Made by a program: the position numbers and the translations under genes
Notes under the pieces: generated by a model
Databases searched by the model: none
Seen by the model: only the letters and a program-made list of their open reading frames with translations
Told to the model about the DNA's origin: nothing
Assembly (NCBI RefSeq): GCF_965249985.1
Contig: NZ_OZ252280.1
Origin: Algiphilus sp022763315
GTDB taxonomy: Bacteria; Pseudomonadota; Gammaproteobacteria; Nevskiales; Nevskiaceae
DNA length: 64,000 nucleotides
Direction: 5' to 3' (one strand)
In this document: in pieces, positions 1-8,461 of the stretch
Position numbering within the stretch: the stretch's first letter is position 1
How the letters are laid out: the number at the start of each line of letters is the position of its first letter

Positions 1-1
1 C

Positions 2-1075
2 GACGAGGCAACGCCCATTCATATCGTCACCCGCGACGATGGATGCGCCTACTACAAGCCGAACCTGTCCAAGGCCTTTGCCATGGATAAGGATGCTGAC
101 GGCTTGGTCCAGCAACCGCCGGAACAGGCGTCGGCCGGCGTGGCTGCGCAGCTGCATGCCCACACCGCGGTGGCCTCCATCGACCTCGACGCACAGCGGG
201 TCGTGCTGGAGGACGACACCGTTCTGGACTATGGACAGCTCGTGCTCGCTACCGGCGCGACGCCCGTCCGTTTGCCGGCACTGGGGCCGGATGCGGTTTC
301 GGTCAACACCATCGATGACTATCGCCGCTTTCGCGCAGCGCTGCCGGAAAAGGCGCGCGTCCTGGTCGCCGGCGCTGGCCTGATCGGTTGTGAATTCGCT
401 AATGACCTAGTGGCGGCTGGGTACAGCGTCGATGTGGTCGACATCTGCAGCTGGCCCCTCCCGCGGCTGCTGCCGGAAGCCCAGGGCCGGGCATTGCAGG
501 CTGGCCTTGAAGCACTCGGCGTACGATTCCACCTGGGCGCGGGTATTGCGCAAGTGGCCGACGGAACCGCCACGCTCGACGATGGCGCGACCGTCGATTT
601 CGACCTGCTGCTTTCCGCCATCGGCCTGAAGCCGAACACGACGCTCGCTGTGGCCGCCGGCCTGCAATGCGGTCATGGGATCACGGTGGACGCCGCCTTC
701 CAGACCTCCGCAAGCCATGTCTATGCACTCGGCGACTGCGTTGACGTCCCCGCCGACGATGGCGCGCAACCGATGCCCTATATCCTGCCGATTGCGCACG
801 CCGCACGCGCACTCGCCAAGACCCTCGCCGGCGAACGCACCGAAGCCGCATTGCCCGCCATGCCCGTCATCGTCAAGACGCCCGCCTGCCCAACCTTGGT
901 ATGCCCGCCGTTGAACAGCGCCGGACACTGGCAAGTCGAGGGTACAGCGCCAGATCTGGAAGCGGTTTTCACCGCCGACGACGGCCGCGAGACCGGCTTC
1001 GCCTTGACGGGCGCAGCGACCAAGAAGCGCGGCGAATTCGCCGGCCGCATGCCACCGGTCCATCGCGTCGACTGA
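2..1075 (+). CDS. rubredoxin-NAD(+) reductase, 5' end outside window
   Basis: FAD-dependent pyridine nucleotide-disulphide oxidoreductase of the type that passes electrons from NAD(P)H to rubredoxin, for example for alkane hydroxylases. The frame is open from base 2, so the N-terminal FAD-binding part lies outside. The first visible residues (PIHIVTRDDGCAYYKPNLSK) fit the rubredoxin reductase pattern just after the first Rossmann motif. A second dinucleotide motif GAGLIGCE is near codon 120, and the C-terminal FAD motif YALGDC lies near codon 240. The ATG at 83 is internal and is not the start. General NADH:flavin oxidoreductases of the same fold cannot be fully excluded. Confidence 0.85.
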   Translation, partial: DEATPIHIVTRDDGCAYYKPNLSKAFAMDKDADGLVQQPPEQASAGVAAQLHAHTAVASIDLDAQRVVLEDDTVLDYGQLVLATGATPVRLPALGPDAVSVNTIDDYRRFRAALPEKARVLVAGAGLIGCEFANDLVAAGYSVDVVDICSWPLPRLLPEAQGRALQAGLEALGVRFHLGAGIAQVADGTATLDDGATVDFDLLLSAIGLKPNTTLAVAAGLQCGHGITVDAAFQTSASHVYALGDCVDVPADDGAQPMPYILPIAHAARALAKTLAGERTEAALPAMPVIVKTPACPTLVCPPLNSAGHWQVEGTAPDLEAVFTADDGRETGFALTGAATKKRGEFAGRMPPVHRVD

Positions 1076-1115
1076 GCCGTGGCGCGCGCCCTCCTGCGGA
1101 TCGTTGGTGCGCGCC

Positions 1116-1403
1116 ATGGATGAATGGCTCCACCAGCTCGGCCGCGTCCTCGGCGGGGCGATCCGATGGTTGGTCGAACTGCTGCAGGGTTTCTTCTCCA
1201 CCCTTTTCGCGGCAGTTGACCAATTCTTTCAAGGTCTCGCCTCGGCACTGGGCATCGATGTCTCCATCGTCTCATTTCTGGTGCTCGCACTGGGCCTGTG
1301 GCTGCTCTATGGCGGCGCTCGTGCCCTCCTGCGAAGGCGCTGGTTCGGTGGCCTGGCGCGCTGTTTCCTCGGCGTCTTTCTGCTCAGCGCATTGATCGAC
1401 TAG
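1116..1403 (+). CDS. small membrane protein, unknown
   Basis: About 95 residues. An amphipathic N-terminal half (DEWLHQLGRVLGG, then Leu/Phe-rich) is followed by a clear hydrophobic segment around SIVSFLVLALGLWLLYGGA, a basic RRRW turn and a second hydrophobic stretch at the C terminus. The ATG at 1116 is preferred over an in-frame TTG twelve bases upstream. The ribosome site is weak in both cases. It follows the rubredoxin reductase gene by about 40 bases on the same strand and could be cotranscribed. I recognise no family. Confidence 0.55.
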   Translation: MDEWLHQLGRVLGGAIRWLVELLQGFFSTLFAAVDQFFQGLASALGIDVSIVSFLVLALGLWLLYGGARALLRRRWFGGLARCFLGVFLLSALID

Positions 1404-1482
1404 TCCGCGCTTCACGGCGCTGTCGCACCTTCGCAGCGCAATTCGTGCAGGATGGAAGGAAATGCCCCAAAGGAAGCCTCTC

Positions 1483-2001
1483 ATGGATCAGTTCGTACAG
1501 CGCATGATCGGTGCCGCCAAACTCGATGTCGCCACCTTCGAATCGGTAGAACACGACCAGAACGCCACCCTGCAGGCCCTTGCCGTGGTCGTGCTGGTTG
1601 CGGTCGCCACCGGCCTCGGCGGCATGGCCGCCGCGGGAATCACCGGGCTCATTGTCGGCATCGTCGCCGCCGTCATCGGATGGGCAATCTGGGCCGGCCT
1701 GATCTGGCTGATCGGCACCAAGTTGCTGCCCGAAGAAAGCACGGAAGCTGACTGGGGGCAGGTGGCGCGTACCACCGGCTTCGCACAAAGCCCTGGCCTG
1801 CTGCGCATTTTCGGCTTCATTCCCGTCGTCGGACCACTGGTGGTGCTGGTTGCCAGCATCTGGCAGCTGGTCGCCGTGGTCGTGGCCATCCGCCAGGCGC
1901 TGGACTACACCCAGACGTGGCGTGCCATCGTCGTCGTGCTCATCGGCTGGCTGATCAATCTGGCCATCTTCATGTTGCTGGGCGTCAATGTGACGCAGTA
2001 G
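1483..2001 (+). CDS. Yip1/YIP-domain-like membrane protein
   Basis: A 172-residue integral membrane protein with about five hydrophobic segments after a short polar N terminus (MDQFVQRMIGAAKLD). The layout resembles bacterial Yip1-domain proteins: a polar head, Gly/Ala/Val-rich membrane pairs, and a conserved-looking FAQSPGLLRIFGFIPVVGPL segment. The ATG at 1483 has AAAGGAAG at good spacing. Another ATG at 1462 also follows a purine-rich stretch and would add seven residues. Function unknown; the family assignment is from the overall pattern only. Confidence 0.65.
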   Translation: MDQFVQRMIGAAKLDVATFESVEHDQNATLQALAVVVLVAVATGLGGMAAAGITGLIVGIVAAVIGWAIWAGLIWLIGTKLLPEESTEADWGQVARTTGFAQSPGLLRIFGFIPVVGPLVVLVASIWQLVAVVVAIRQALDYTQTWRAIVVVLIGWLINLAIFMLLGVNVTQ

Positions 2002-2014
2002 CGGCGACCTCGGC

Positions 2015-2042
2015 CCCGCGCTCCGCCCCGGCGGGGCGCGGG
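2015..2042. terminator. GC-rich hairpin between convergent genes
   Basis: A long near-perfect inverted repeat (CCGCGCTCCGCC paired with GGCGGGGCGCGG, one G-T wobble, very short loop) lies between the convergent Yip1-like and FHA genes. There is no T tract on either side, so it may stall polymerase or protect 3' ends rather than be a classical intrinsic terminator. Confidence 0.35.
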
Positions 2043-2055
2043 ATCTGGCCAACAG

Positions 2056-2577
2056 TCAGCGCAGCAGCCACCAGACAGCGGCACCCAGTACCAGAAGGAA
2101 GGCGGCGCCGATGCCGCCCCACAGCAGGGTACGGCCGTGCCGCGGTGGCTGGGCCACGGCCCCTTCTGCTGACATTTCGAACACAAAGTCGATGCGGCCG
2201 ATACGCAGGTGGTCCCCAGGCTGCAGCCGCGCCCGGCTGACGCGGGCGCCGTTGACGAAGGTGCCGTTGCTCGACAACAGGTTGGCGACATGCCAGGCGT
2301 TATCGTCTTCGCGCGTCAGACGCGCGTGCTCGCGGGAGACGCTAGGCTCCTCAAGGGCGATATCGCAATGGGCGGCGCGCCCGATCAGCACCCGTGCCTT
2401 GTCCAGCCCAAACACCCGACCCGCCACCGATTCCGAGGCGCCGCGCAACGCCACTGGCGGGGCCAACCCGGAGCGGGTAGCGGCCTCTGCAATCATTCGG
2501 TCGAGATCATCGCGCGAAAAAATCTGTGTCCCCTGCGGCCCGCGGCGTGGCCCGGCATCCTGCGGTGTCTGTGCCAT
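2056..2577 (-). CDS. FHA-domain protein with C-terminal membrane anchor
   Basis: A 173-residue protein. Residues 55-135 form a forkhead-associated (phosphothreonine-binding) domain, with the typical GR at the first loop (VLIGRAAHCDIAL), SVSREHARL, and SSNGTFVNG followed by LQPGDHLRIG. A single transmembrane helix (LLWGGIGAAFLLVLGAAVWWLL) ends the protein, so the FHA domain should face the cytoplasm as a tail-anchored protein. The N terminus is polar. No kinase or phosphatase is adjacent, so the partner is unknown. The ATG at 2577 follows GGGGAACGAC. Confidence 0.85.
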   Translation of the reverse strand: MAQTPQDAGPRRGPQGTQIFSRDDLDRMIAEAATRSGLAPPVALRGASESVAGRVFGLDKARVLIGRAAHCDIALEEPSVSREHARLTREDDNAWHVANLLSSNGTFVNGARVSRARLQPGDHLRIGRIDFVFEMSAEGAVAQPPRHGRTLLWGGIGAAFLLVLGAAVWWLLR

Positions 2578-2775
2578 GTCGTTCCCCGGTGTCAGCGGCC
2601 ACCCGGGAGGCGCCGCGTCGAGATTGCTCCTGCCTTCCCCCTGGGACCCATCTTCCGGTAGCGCGAGGCCAGGAGCAAGTAACCGAATGCTGGGGGAACA
2701 CCGTGATTGCCCGATGGCAGTGGCGTCGGGCGGCGCGCACCGCCCGACGGTGGGCCTACCGTCGAAGCGCGGCGA

Positions 2776-4014
2776 TTAGATCCGTCCCAGCAGCGTGGGA
2801 CGGACGGCGGGCAGATCCGCCGAGGGGGCGGGCAGCTCTTCCGCCAGCAGCGGCCACCACCACGACAGCGCCAGCAATGCGGCGTGGGCTTGATGCTGCG
2901 CCACATCGACGCGCAGCAGGGCCTCATTGCGCGCGTTCTGCACCCCACCGCGCGCCTGCGCATCATCCTCCGGTGCGCCGCGTACGAAGGCATTGGCAAG
3001 ACCATGGCCCACCTGCCAGCGCAATAGCTGACGCAAGCCGATGCGGATGACGTTCGCCAGCTTCTGCGCGCGCGGATCGCCACGGAAGCGCGCCGTGGCA
3101 AAGGCGCAGACAATCCCTTCGAAGGCATAGGCGGTATTGCGGCGGCGGCAGAGGACACGGTGCGTGTCGACCATCCAGCAAGCCAGCTCAATGAGGCGCT
3201 CAGACCAAAGCTCCGCATCGCATTGACCACTACCGATCATTTCAAACCAGCTCATCGAGGCCCACTGGTAATAGCCCTTGGTGACTGGCGAATCGGCTTC
3301 CTTGTGCCGCGCCATGCAAACGTGATCGCGGTAGCCCGCTTCCGCCAACTGTTCGACGGTGGACCATAGCTGGTGGCGACCGCAGTAGCGCGCGCTCTGC
3401 GCCATGGCCAGCAGCACCTCGCCATCCGCGTAGGGGGAGACGGGGCCATGGCCGTCGCCGCTGGAGGCATCGATGGCATCGAAGAAATGCCCGCTACTCG
3501 TCTGCAGGTGCAGGCACTGGGTCAGACCCGCATCCAACCAGCCCTCCATTGCAAGCCGCTGGGTTTCCGTGGTGCCGGGCGTGCGCAGCTGTGCGATGCA
3601 GCTCAATAGCACCAAGGCCAGCGCACCGGTGCGGCCCTCGCCTGCCCCCGGGTACACGAACCAACAGCGCCCGGAATCGGTGGATCGCGCGGCGTCGGAC
3701 CAGAAGGCCTGCGCCGCGGCCAACGCTTCCGCCGTGGCCGCCTCCGGCTGCGCCCGCTGCAACTGCGCCAATCCCCAATACGCGCCAGCCTGGCGAACGG
3801 CGTTGTCTTCATCGATCGCCCTGCGCTGCTGCCAGTCATAGGCATAGACGAAGTTGCCGGCCGGCATTTGATTGGCTCGTAGATGCGCCCGCGCCAACGC
3901 GCAGCACTGCTGCAGGTGGCGCGCCGTCAGCGCCGGCCCAAGCCACGGTGTTTCCCCCGTCCACCAGTTGTCGGGCCGTTCCGCCCTATGCGCCACACCG
4001 ACTCGCCTGCGCAC
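2776..4014 (-). CDS. hypothetical protein, probable helical toroid
   Basis: About 412 residues if the GTG at 4014 is used. No ATG lies between the conserved-looking start (RPDNWWTGETPWLGP) and the divergent AraC gene, and the reading frame continues open into that gene. The protein is rich in Trp and in repeated helical stretches separated by aromatic/Gly turns (GNFVYAYDW, RCWFVYPGAGEGRTG, GPVSPYADGEVLLAM, KGYYQWASMSWFEM). This is the look of alpha/alpha toroid enzymes such as six-hairpin glycosidases, but I cannot match a family. There is no signal peptide. It is divergent from the AraC regulator, with about 110 bases between starts. Confidence 0.6.
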   Translation of the reverse strand: MRRRVGVAHRAERPDNWWTGETPWLGPALTARHLQQCCALARAHLRANQMPAGNFVYAYDWQQRRAIDEDNAVRQAGAYWGLAQLQRAQPEAATAEALAAAQAFWSDAARSTDSGRCWFVYPGAGEGRTGALALVLLSCIAQLRTPGTTETQRLAMEGWLDAGLTQCLHLQTSSGHFFDAIDASSGDGHGPVSPYADGEVLLAMAQSARYCGRHQLWSTVEQLAEAGYRDHVCMARHKEADSPVTKGYYQWASMSWFEMIGSGQCDAELWSERLIELACWMVDTHRVLCRRRNTAYAFEGIVCAFATARFRGDPRAQKLANVIRIGLRQLLRWQVGHGLANAFVRGAPEDDAQARGGVQNARNEALLRVDVAQHQAHAALLALSWWWPLLAEELPAPSADLPAVRPTLLGRI

Positions 4015-4126
4015 CGTCTGTTTCCATTTTTCGCCCTTCCTGGCGTCATTGTGCCGCCTGAGCGAGGCCAGCGGATGGGCAGCGTGGAAGTATCTTCGCG
4101 GGGTTGGCCTCGGCATACTGCGGCCC

Positions 4127-5149
4127 ATGGAACGCGCCGTGCCGCTGGATGACGACCCCATCCCATTCATCACCTTGCCTAACTGGGTCAAGGCAGCGGG
4201 GCGCTGCGGCTTCAATATCGAGCCGGTCTTTGAAGAGCTGGGCATCACCACCGACCTGCTCAATCTGGAGACCGCCACCATCGAGCGCCCCAAGTTGGAA
4301 CGCGCGATGGAGCGCTGCGTGGCCTTGGCGCAACATGGACACTTTCCCTTCGTGCTGGGCGATACCTTCGACTTCGACTATCTGCCCGATCTCGAGACCT
4401 TCCTATCCACCAGCCCGAATCTGCGCGCGGCATTGCGCGTCTTCGACTGGGTGCGCGAACTGGTTAATCCCATGCTCGATCTGCGTCTGCGCGAACGCAG
4501 CGACGGCGCCAGCATCGTGCTGCACTTCAGCGTGGTGGAAGATCCGCCCACGCCCTGGTTCAGCGAGACCACCTTCGCCACCGTGGTGAAGTTCGGCCGG
4601 CGCCTGCTAGGCGAGCAGGCGCCTATGCTGGGGCTGCGCTTTCGGCACCGCGCGCCGGAACACGCCGCGGCCTATCAGGACTTCTTCAGGCTCCCGGTCC
4701 AGTTTTCCGCCGCGGAATACGCGCTGGATGTTGACCGTGCGGTGCTGGACGCACCGCTGCCTGGGGCCTATGAGGCACTGCACGCCCAGGCGCGCCAGCG
4801 CATCGAACGCCGACTGCGCGCCCTGCCCAAGCAGCAGCGTCTGGTGGCAGTCATTGAACGCAGTTTCGCGCGCCACCCCGCGCTGCTCGGTCTCGGAATC
4901 CAGGCGATGGCGGACGAAATCGGGCTGCACCCCCGCACGCTGCAGCGGCGACTGGCCGAGGAGAACACCCACTTCGCCGACCTGCAGACGCAAGTGCGTC
5001 AGCGCCTGGCGCGGCGCTATCTCGAAGACCCGAACACGCATATCGATCAGGTCAGCGAATGGCTCGGCTTCTCGGATCGGCGCAGTTTCACGCGTGCCTT
5101 CTCGCGCTGGACCGGCATGACGCCATCGGCCTATCGCCGCCAGCGATAA
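4127..5149 (+). CDS. AraC-family regulator (Arabinose_bd_2 + HTH_18)
   Basis: A 340-residue transcription regulator of the OruR/ArgR-like AraC branch. An N-terminal effector domain covers about residues 20-200 (ITLPNWVKAAGRCGFNIEPV onward). A C-terminal double helix-turn-helix covers residues 240-340, with LGIQAMADEIGLHPRTLQRR as the first HTH and VSEWLGFSDRRSFTRAFSRW, TGMTPSAYRRQ as the second HTH and signature. The ATG at 4127 gives the usual family length; the frame is open further upstream but into the divergent gene. It sits 99 bases upstream of the PF10118-type gene on the same strand and may regulate it. That link is inferred from position. Confidence 0.9.
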   Translation: MERAVPLDDDPIPFITLPNWVKAAGRCGFNIEPVFEELGITTDLLNLETATIERPKLERAMERCVALAQHGHFPFVLGDTFDFDYLPDLETFLSTSPNLRAALRVFDWVRELVNPMLDLRLRERSDGASIVLHFSVVEDPPTPWFSETTFATVVKFGRRLLGEQAPMLGLRFRHRAPEHAAAYQDFFRLPVQFSAAEYALDVDRAVLDAPLPGAYEALHAQARQRIERRLRALPKQQRLVAVIERSFARHPALLGLGIQAMADEIGLHPRTLQRRLAEENTHFADLQTQVRQRLARRYLEDPNTHIDQVSEWLGFSDRRSFTRAFSRWTGMTPSAYRRQR

Positions 5150-5248
5150 CCGCCACACTGTCGTCTACGGTTCCCTGCGGTCGCGGTCCGTCATAGGCAG
5201 CGTCCGAGGCAAGGCGTAGCGTGACGTGGCGACCAAAGGAGACGCCCC

Positions 5249-6130
5249 ATGACAACGCACTCGCACCGAATCGTCCCGCGCCCGGGTCCGGATTTCGGTC
5301 TGGACGGCGATATTCCGCGCTACTGGTTCGATGGCGACCCTTTCAAGAGCCGCTTCTTCGACGCCATGTCCCTGCTCTTCCCGGAAGGCGAGAAATTCTT
5401 CATCGCCTGCGTGCGGGATTTCCGCGATGACATCGAAGACCCCCAATTGCTGGCGCAGGTCAAGGACTTCATCTATCAGGAAGGGCAGCACGGCGCAGTC
5501 CACACCCAGTTCAACAACCGGCTTAAAGCGCAAGGCATCGCCGTTGATCACGCGCTGCAGCGCCAACGCGAGATCATGTTCGGCACCTTCCGCAAGCGCT
5601 TTTCACCCCGGTTCACGCTGGCGCAGACGGCCGCCGCCGAGCATCTGACGGCCATGATGGCGCACGGCTTCTTCGGCAAGCACGGGCTGTTCGACAAGGC
5701 CGATGCGCGCATCCGCGCCATGTATGCCTGGCACGCGGTGGAGGAAATCGAGCACAAGGCGGTGGCCTTTGACGTCTATCGCACGGTCGCCAAAGGCGGC
5801 TACTTCACCCGCGTCGGCGCCATGCTGCTCACCTCCTTCAGCTTCCCGATGCATGTCTTCATTCTGATGCGCCACATGTTCGAGCGCGACGGCATCGAGC
5901 AGCGCGGCCGGCTCTGGTTGAAGGGGCTGTGGTGGCTGTATGGGCCGGGGGGCCTGTTCCCGCGGCTGCTGCCCCACTACCTGCGCTACTTCAAGCCCGG
6001 ATTTCACCCCTGGCAGCACGGCGACATGCGTGTCTACCAGCGCTGGACCGCTTCCTTCGAGGACAGCGGCGGCGATGCCATCGCCGCCGCCGACGCCGTC
6101 ATGCAGGACGCCCCGCCGCGCGCCGCCTAG
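5249..6130 (+). CDS. PF10118-type 'metal-dependent hydrolase', paralogue 1
   Basis: A 293-residue protein of the family usually named predicted metal-dependent hydrolase. The residues look like a ferritin-type diiron set: E48 in PEGEKFF, E78xxH81 in YQEGQH, E131 in AAEHLT and E166xxH169 in HAVEEIEHKAVAFDVYR. The C-terminal PGFHPW motif (RYFKPGFHPW) is also typical. No signal peptide; a hydrophobic helix pair near residues 190-240 could associate with membrane. Strong ribosome site AAAGGAGACGCCCC before the ATG. Two further paralogues lie at 13012-13932 and 41451-42296. The reaction is unknown; hydrolase is only the family label. Confidence 0.85.
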   Translation: MTTHSHRIVPRPGPDFGLDGDIPRYWFDGDPFKSRFFDAMSLLFPEGEKFFIACVRDFRDDIEDPQLLAQVKDFIYQEGQHGAVHTQFNNRLKAQGIAVDHALQRQREIMFGTFRKRFSPRFTLAQTAAAEHLTAMMAHGFFGKHGLFDKADARIRAMYAWHAVEEIEHKAVAFDVYRTVAKGGYFTRVGAMLLTSFSFPMHVFILMRHMFERDGIEQRGRLWLKGLWWLYGPGGLFPRLLPHYLRYFKPGFHPWQHGDMRVYQRWTASFEDSGGDAIAAADAVMQDAPPRAA

Positions 6131-6136
6131 CGGGGC

Positions 6137-7930
6137 CTACAGCACCCAGGTTCCGGATCTGCGCGGCGCAACCGGCGGCACGCTGGCGCGCGGCGCAGTG
6201 GCATGGTCCACGGAGCGGAGATGGTTCGTGCCGGGCTGGCCCGCGGCGCCATGCCACGCCTCGGCGGCGGCGTCGAAGCGGGCGTCGTCACGAGGACCGA
6301 AGCGTTGGCGGTTGGGTCCGGTCTGCCAGAACTCGCCGCGGACACGCTCGGGCGTGAAATCGACCAGCACGAAGCCGTGAATCGCGGCATTGTGGTGCAT
6401 CACATTAGGGTTGAGCGTTTCCACCACCAGCCGATTGTAGGCTTCGACCACCGACGCCATGGTGTCCGCATTGTCCGGAGAAAAGTCGATGGCGTTGCTG
6501 GACGTCACGCTCATGGCGACGAATTCCACCGCCGTGGAACCGGCGCCGGTGAACGCGTTGTAGCCCGGCACGCCGGTCAGATTCTGGGTCAGCGGATTGA
6601 AGGGCGTGTACGGATCCTCGACCACGTCGGCCGCCCAGGCGGTATGGATATCACCGGTGAGCACCACGTTGTTGGTGATCCCTTGCTCGCGCCAGAAGGC
6701 CATCAGCGCGTTGCGCTCCGCGGCATAGGCGGACCAGTTGTCGGTGCCTTCGCTTCCGCCCCCCTGGCGGATACCCATCGCACGGGCGACGTCCTCCGGC
6801 AGATAAGGCAGGGGAACCTCCCCCTGCGTGAAGCCACGGTGGGGCGCCATCATGGTCTGCTGGCCGAGCACCCGCCAGGCGGTACCGCGGCGCTGGGACG
6901 CCTGCATCTGCTGCCGCACCCACTGCAACTGGTCCGCGCCCAGCATGCTGCGCGCCGGATCATCGGCCGCGGCGTCGTAGATGTTCTCAATCTCGGGCGC
7001 GTTTCGCTGCAAGCGGGTATCGAGCATGAACAGATCGACCAGGTCGCCAAAGGCAAATTGCCGCCAGATCGTCAGCGGGTCCTTCGGGTCAGGAAGGCGC
7101 AGCGGCATCCATTCGGCGTAGGCGCGCGCGGCGGCACGCTTGCGCAGCTGCCAGTCGCCCTCGGTCTCGGGGTCGTGCGCCTGCGCGCCGTCGATCCAGG
7201 CATTGTTGGCAGACTCGTGGTCATCCCACACCGTGATGAAGGGGTGCTGGCGCATGGCCTCGGCCAGGTCCGGGTCGGTGCGGTACTGCGCATGCCGTCG
7301 GCGATAGTCCTCCAGCGTGACCGTCTCGCGCGGCGGGTCGTGCGGCCGCCCGATGGCGCTGTTGCTGCTGGCGCCCTCGTAGAACCAGTCCCCCACATGC
7401 AGGACGGCGTCCACGTCGCGCGTGGCCAGTGCACGATAGGCGTTGAACCAACCGCTGCTGTAGTTGGAGCACGCACAGAGCGCGAGGCGGACCCGGTCGA
7501 CCGCGCCGGTGGGCAGGGTCTTGGTCCGACCTATGGGCGAACGACTGCCGGCCACCTCGAAGTCATAGTAGTAGCTGGTGCCAGGCTCCAGCCCTGCGAC
7601 ATCGACCTTGAAGCAGTAATCGCGCTCGGCTGAGAGGCGGCGCGGCGCGCGCAGATCGAGGCCATCGCCCGCCATGCGCACGATCTGTTGCATCTCCGGA
7701 TCACGGGCCACGCGCCAATGCACCAGAGCGCCATCGGCAACGCCCGTAACACGGGTCCATAGGATGACGCGGTCGCTCAAGGGGTCGCCGCTGGCCACGC
7801 CATGACGGAAGCGACCGCCATCCGAATCCTCAGCACCCCTTCCGCCGTTGTCGCCACAGGCGGGGAGCAGGGCCGCCGTGCCGATCACGGCCGAGGTCTT
7901 CAGGAGCAGCGCTCTACGGGTAGGAGGCAT
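6137..7930 (-). CDS. phoD: PhoD-family alkaline phosphatase, Tat-exported
   Basis: A 597-residue phosphodiesterase/phosphomonoesterase of the PhoD family. The N terminus is a twin-arginine signal (PPTRRALLLKTSAVIGTAA) ending near a Cys (LLPACG), so it may be a Tat-exported lipoprotein. An N-terminal Fn3-like PhoD_N domain (HGVASGDPLSDRVILWTRV) precedes the metallophosphatase domain, with LHVGDWFYEG, VWDDHESANNAW and VLTGDIHTAWAA as metal-ligand motifs. It likely releases phosphate from organic esters in the periplasm. The ATG at 7930 is chosen because it starts the Tat signal. It converges on the PF10118-type gene with only 6 bases between stops. Confidence 0.92.
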   Translation of the reverse strand: MPPTRRALLLKTSAVIGTAALLPACGDNGGRGAEDSDGGRFRHGVASGDPLSDRVILWTRVTGVADGALVHWRVARDPEMQQIVRMAGDGLDLRAPRRLSAERDYCFKVDVAGLEPGTSYYYDFEVAGSRSPIGRTKTLPTGAVDRVRLALCACSNYSSGWFNAYRALATRDVDAVLHVGDWFYEGASSNSAIGRPHDPPRETVTLEDYRRRHAQYRTDPDLAEAMRQHPFITVWDDHESANNAWIDGAQAHDPETEGDWQLRKRAAARAYAEWMPLRLPDPKDPLTIWRQFAFGDLVDLFMLDTRLQRNAPEIENIYDAAADDPARSMLGADQLQWVRQQMQASQRRGTAWRVLGQQTMMAPHRGFTQGEVPLPYLPEDVARAMGIRQGGGSEGTDNWSAYAAERNALMAFWREQGITNNVVLTGDIHTAWAADVVEDPYTPFNPLTQNLTGVPGYNAFTGAGSTAVEFVAMSVTSSNAIDFSPDNADTMASVVEAYNRLVVETLNPNVMHHNAAIHGFVLVDFTPERVRGEFWQTGPNRQRFGPRDDARFDAAAEAWHGAAGQPGTNHLRSVDHATAPRASVPPVAPRRSGTWVL

Positions 7931-8097
7931 GGCCAGTTCCTCGTCAAAAGGCGGCAAGCCTAGGGCTGCACGATGACGCGGCAGTGACACCGAGCCGGCC
8001 CCGGCCGGCCATCGCGCCGGTCTTGCCAACCGCCCGCACGACACGTACAAAGAGGGAACGGCCGCCCACGGGCGGCGATCCATCAGGGGGAGGGGAC

Positions 8098-8355
8098 ATG
8101 GGCATTATTTCTTGGATCGTGCTCGGCTTGATCGCGGGGGCGCTGGCGAAATGGATCATGCCGGGCAAGGACCCGGGCGGCTTCATCGTCACCATTCTGA
8201 TTGGCGTCGCAGGCGCCTTCGTCGGTGGCTTCGTCGGCTCACTGGTGGGCCTGGGCACGGTGGGCGGGCTCAGCCTGGGCAGCATCGTCACCGCCATTGT
8301 CGGCGCATTGATTCTGCTCTTCGCCTATCGGCTGATCGCCAACCGCGCGGGCTGA
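8098..8355 (+). CDS. GlsB/YeaQ/YmgE family membrane protein
   Basis: An 85-residue protein with three hydrophobic Gly-rich helices, starting MGIISWIVLGLIAGALAKWI. This matches the transglycosylase-associated (GlsB/YeaQ/YmgE) stress-membrane protein family. The PGKDPGGFIVTILIGVAGAF turn after helix 1 is characteristic. The ATG at 8098 follows a strong purine stretch (AGGGGGAGGGGAC). It stands alone, divergent from phoD and upstream of the lytic transglycosylase gene. Role in envelope stress is known only loosely for the family. Confidence 0.85.
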   Translation: MGIISWIVLGLIAGALAKWIMPGKDPGGFIVTILIGVAGAFVGGFVGSLVGLGTVGGLSLGSIVTAIVGALILLFAYRLIANRAG

Positions 8356-8461
8356 CCACGCCGCGCGTCATCGAGCCGCCCCACGGGGCGGCAGCGGCGT
8401 AGGCGGTCGAAGACGCGGGCTCGGTTAGGCTAGCGGCTGATTCATTGGATGCCGCTCCGCC

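Noticed and set aside
8375..8392. GCCGCCCC-AC-GGGGCGGC hairpin after the GlsB-like gene
   Set aside because: Eight-base GC stem with a two-base centre and no T tract; common by chance in this composition, too weak to call a terminator.
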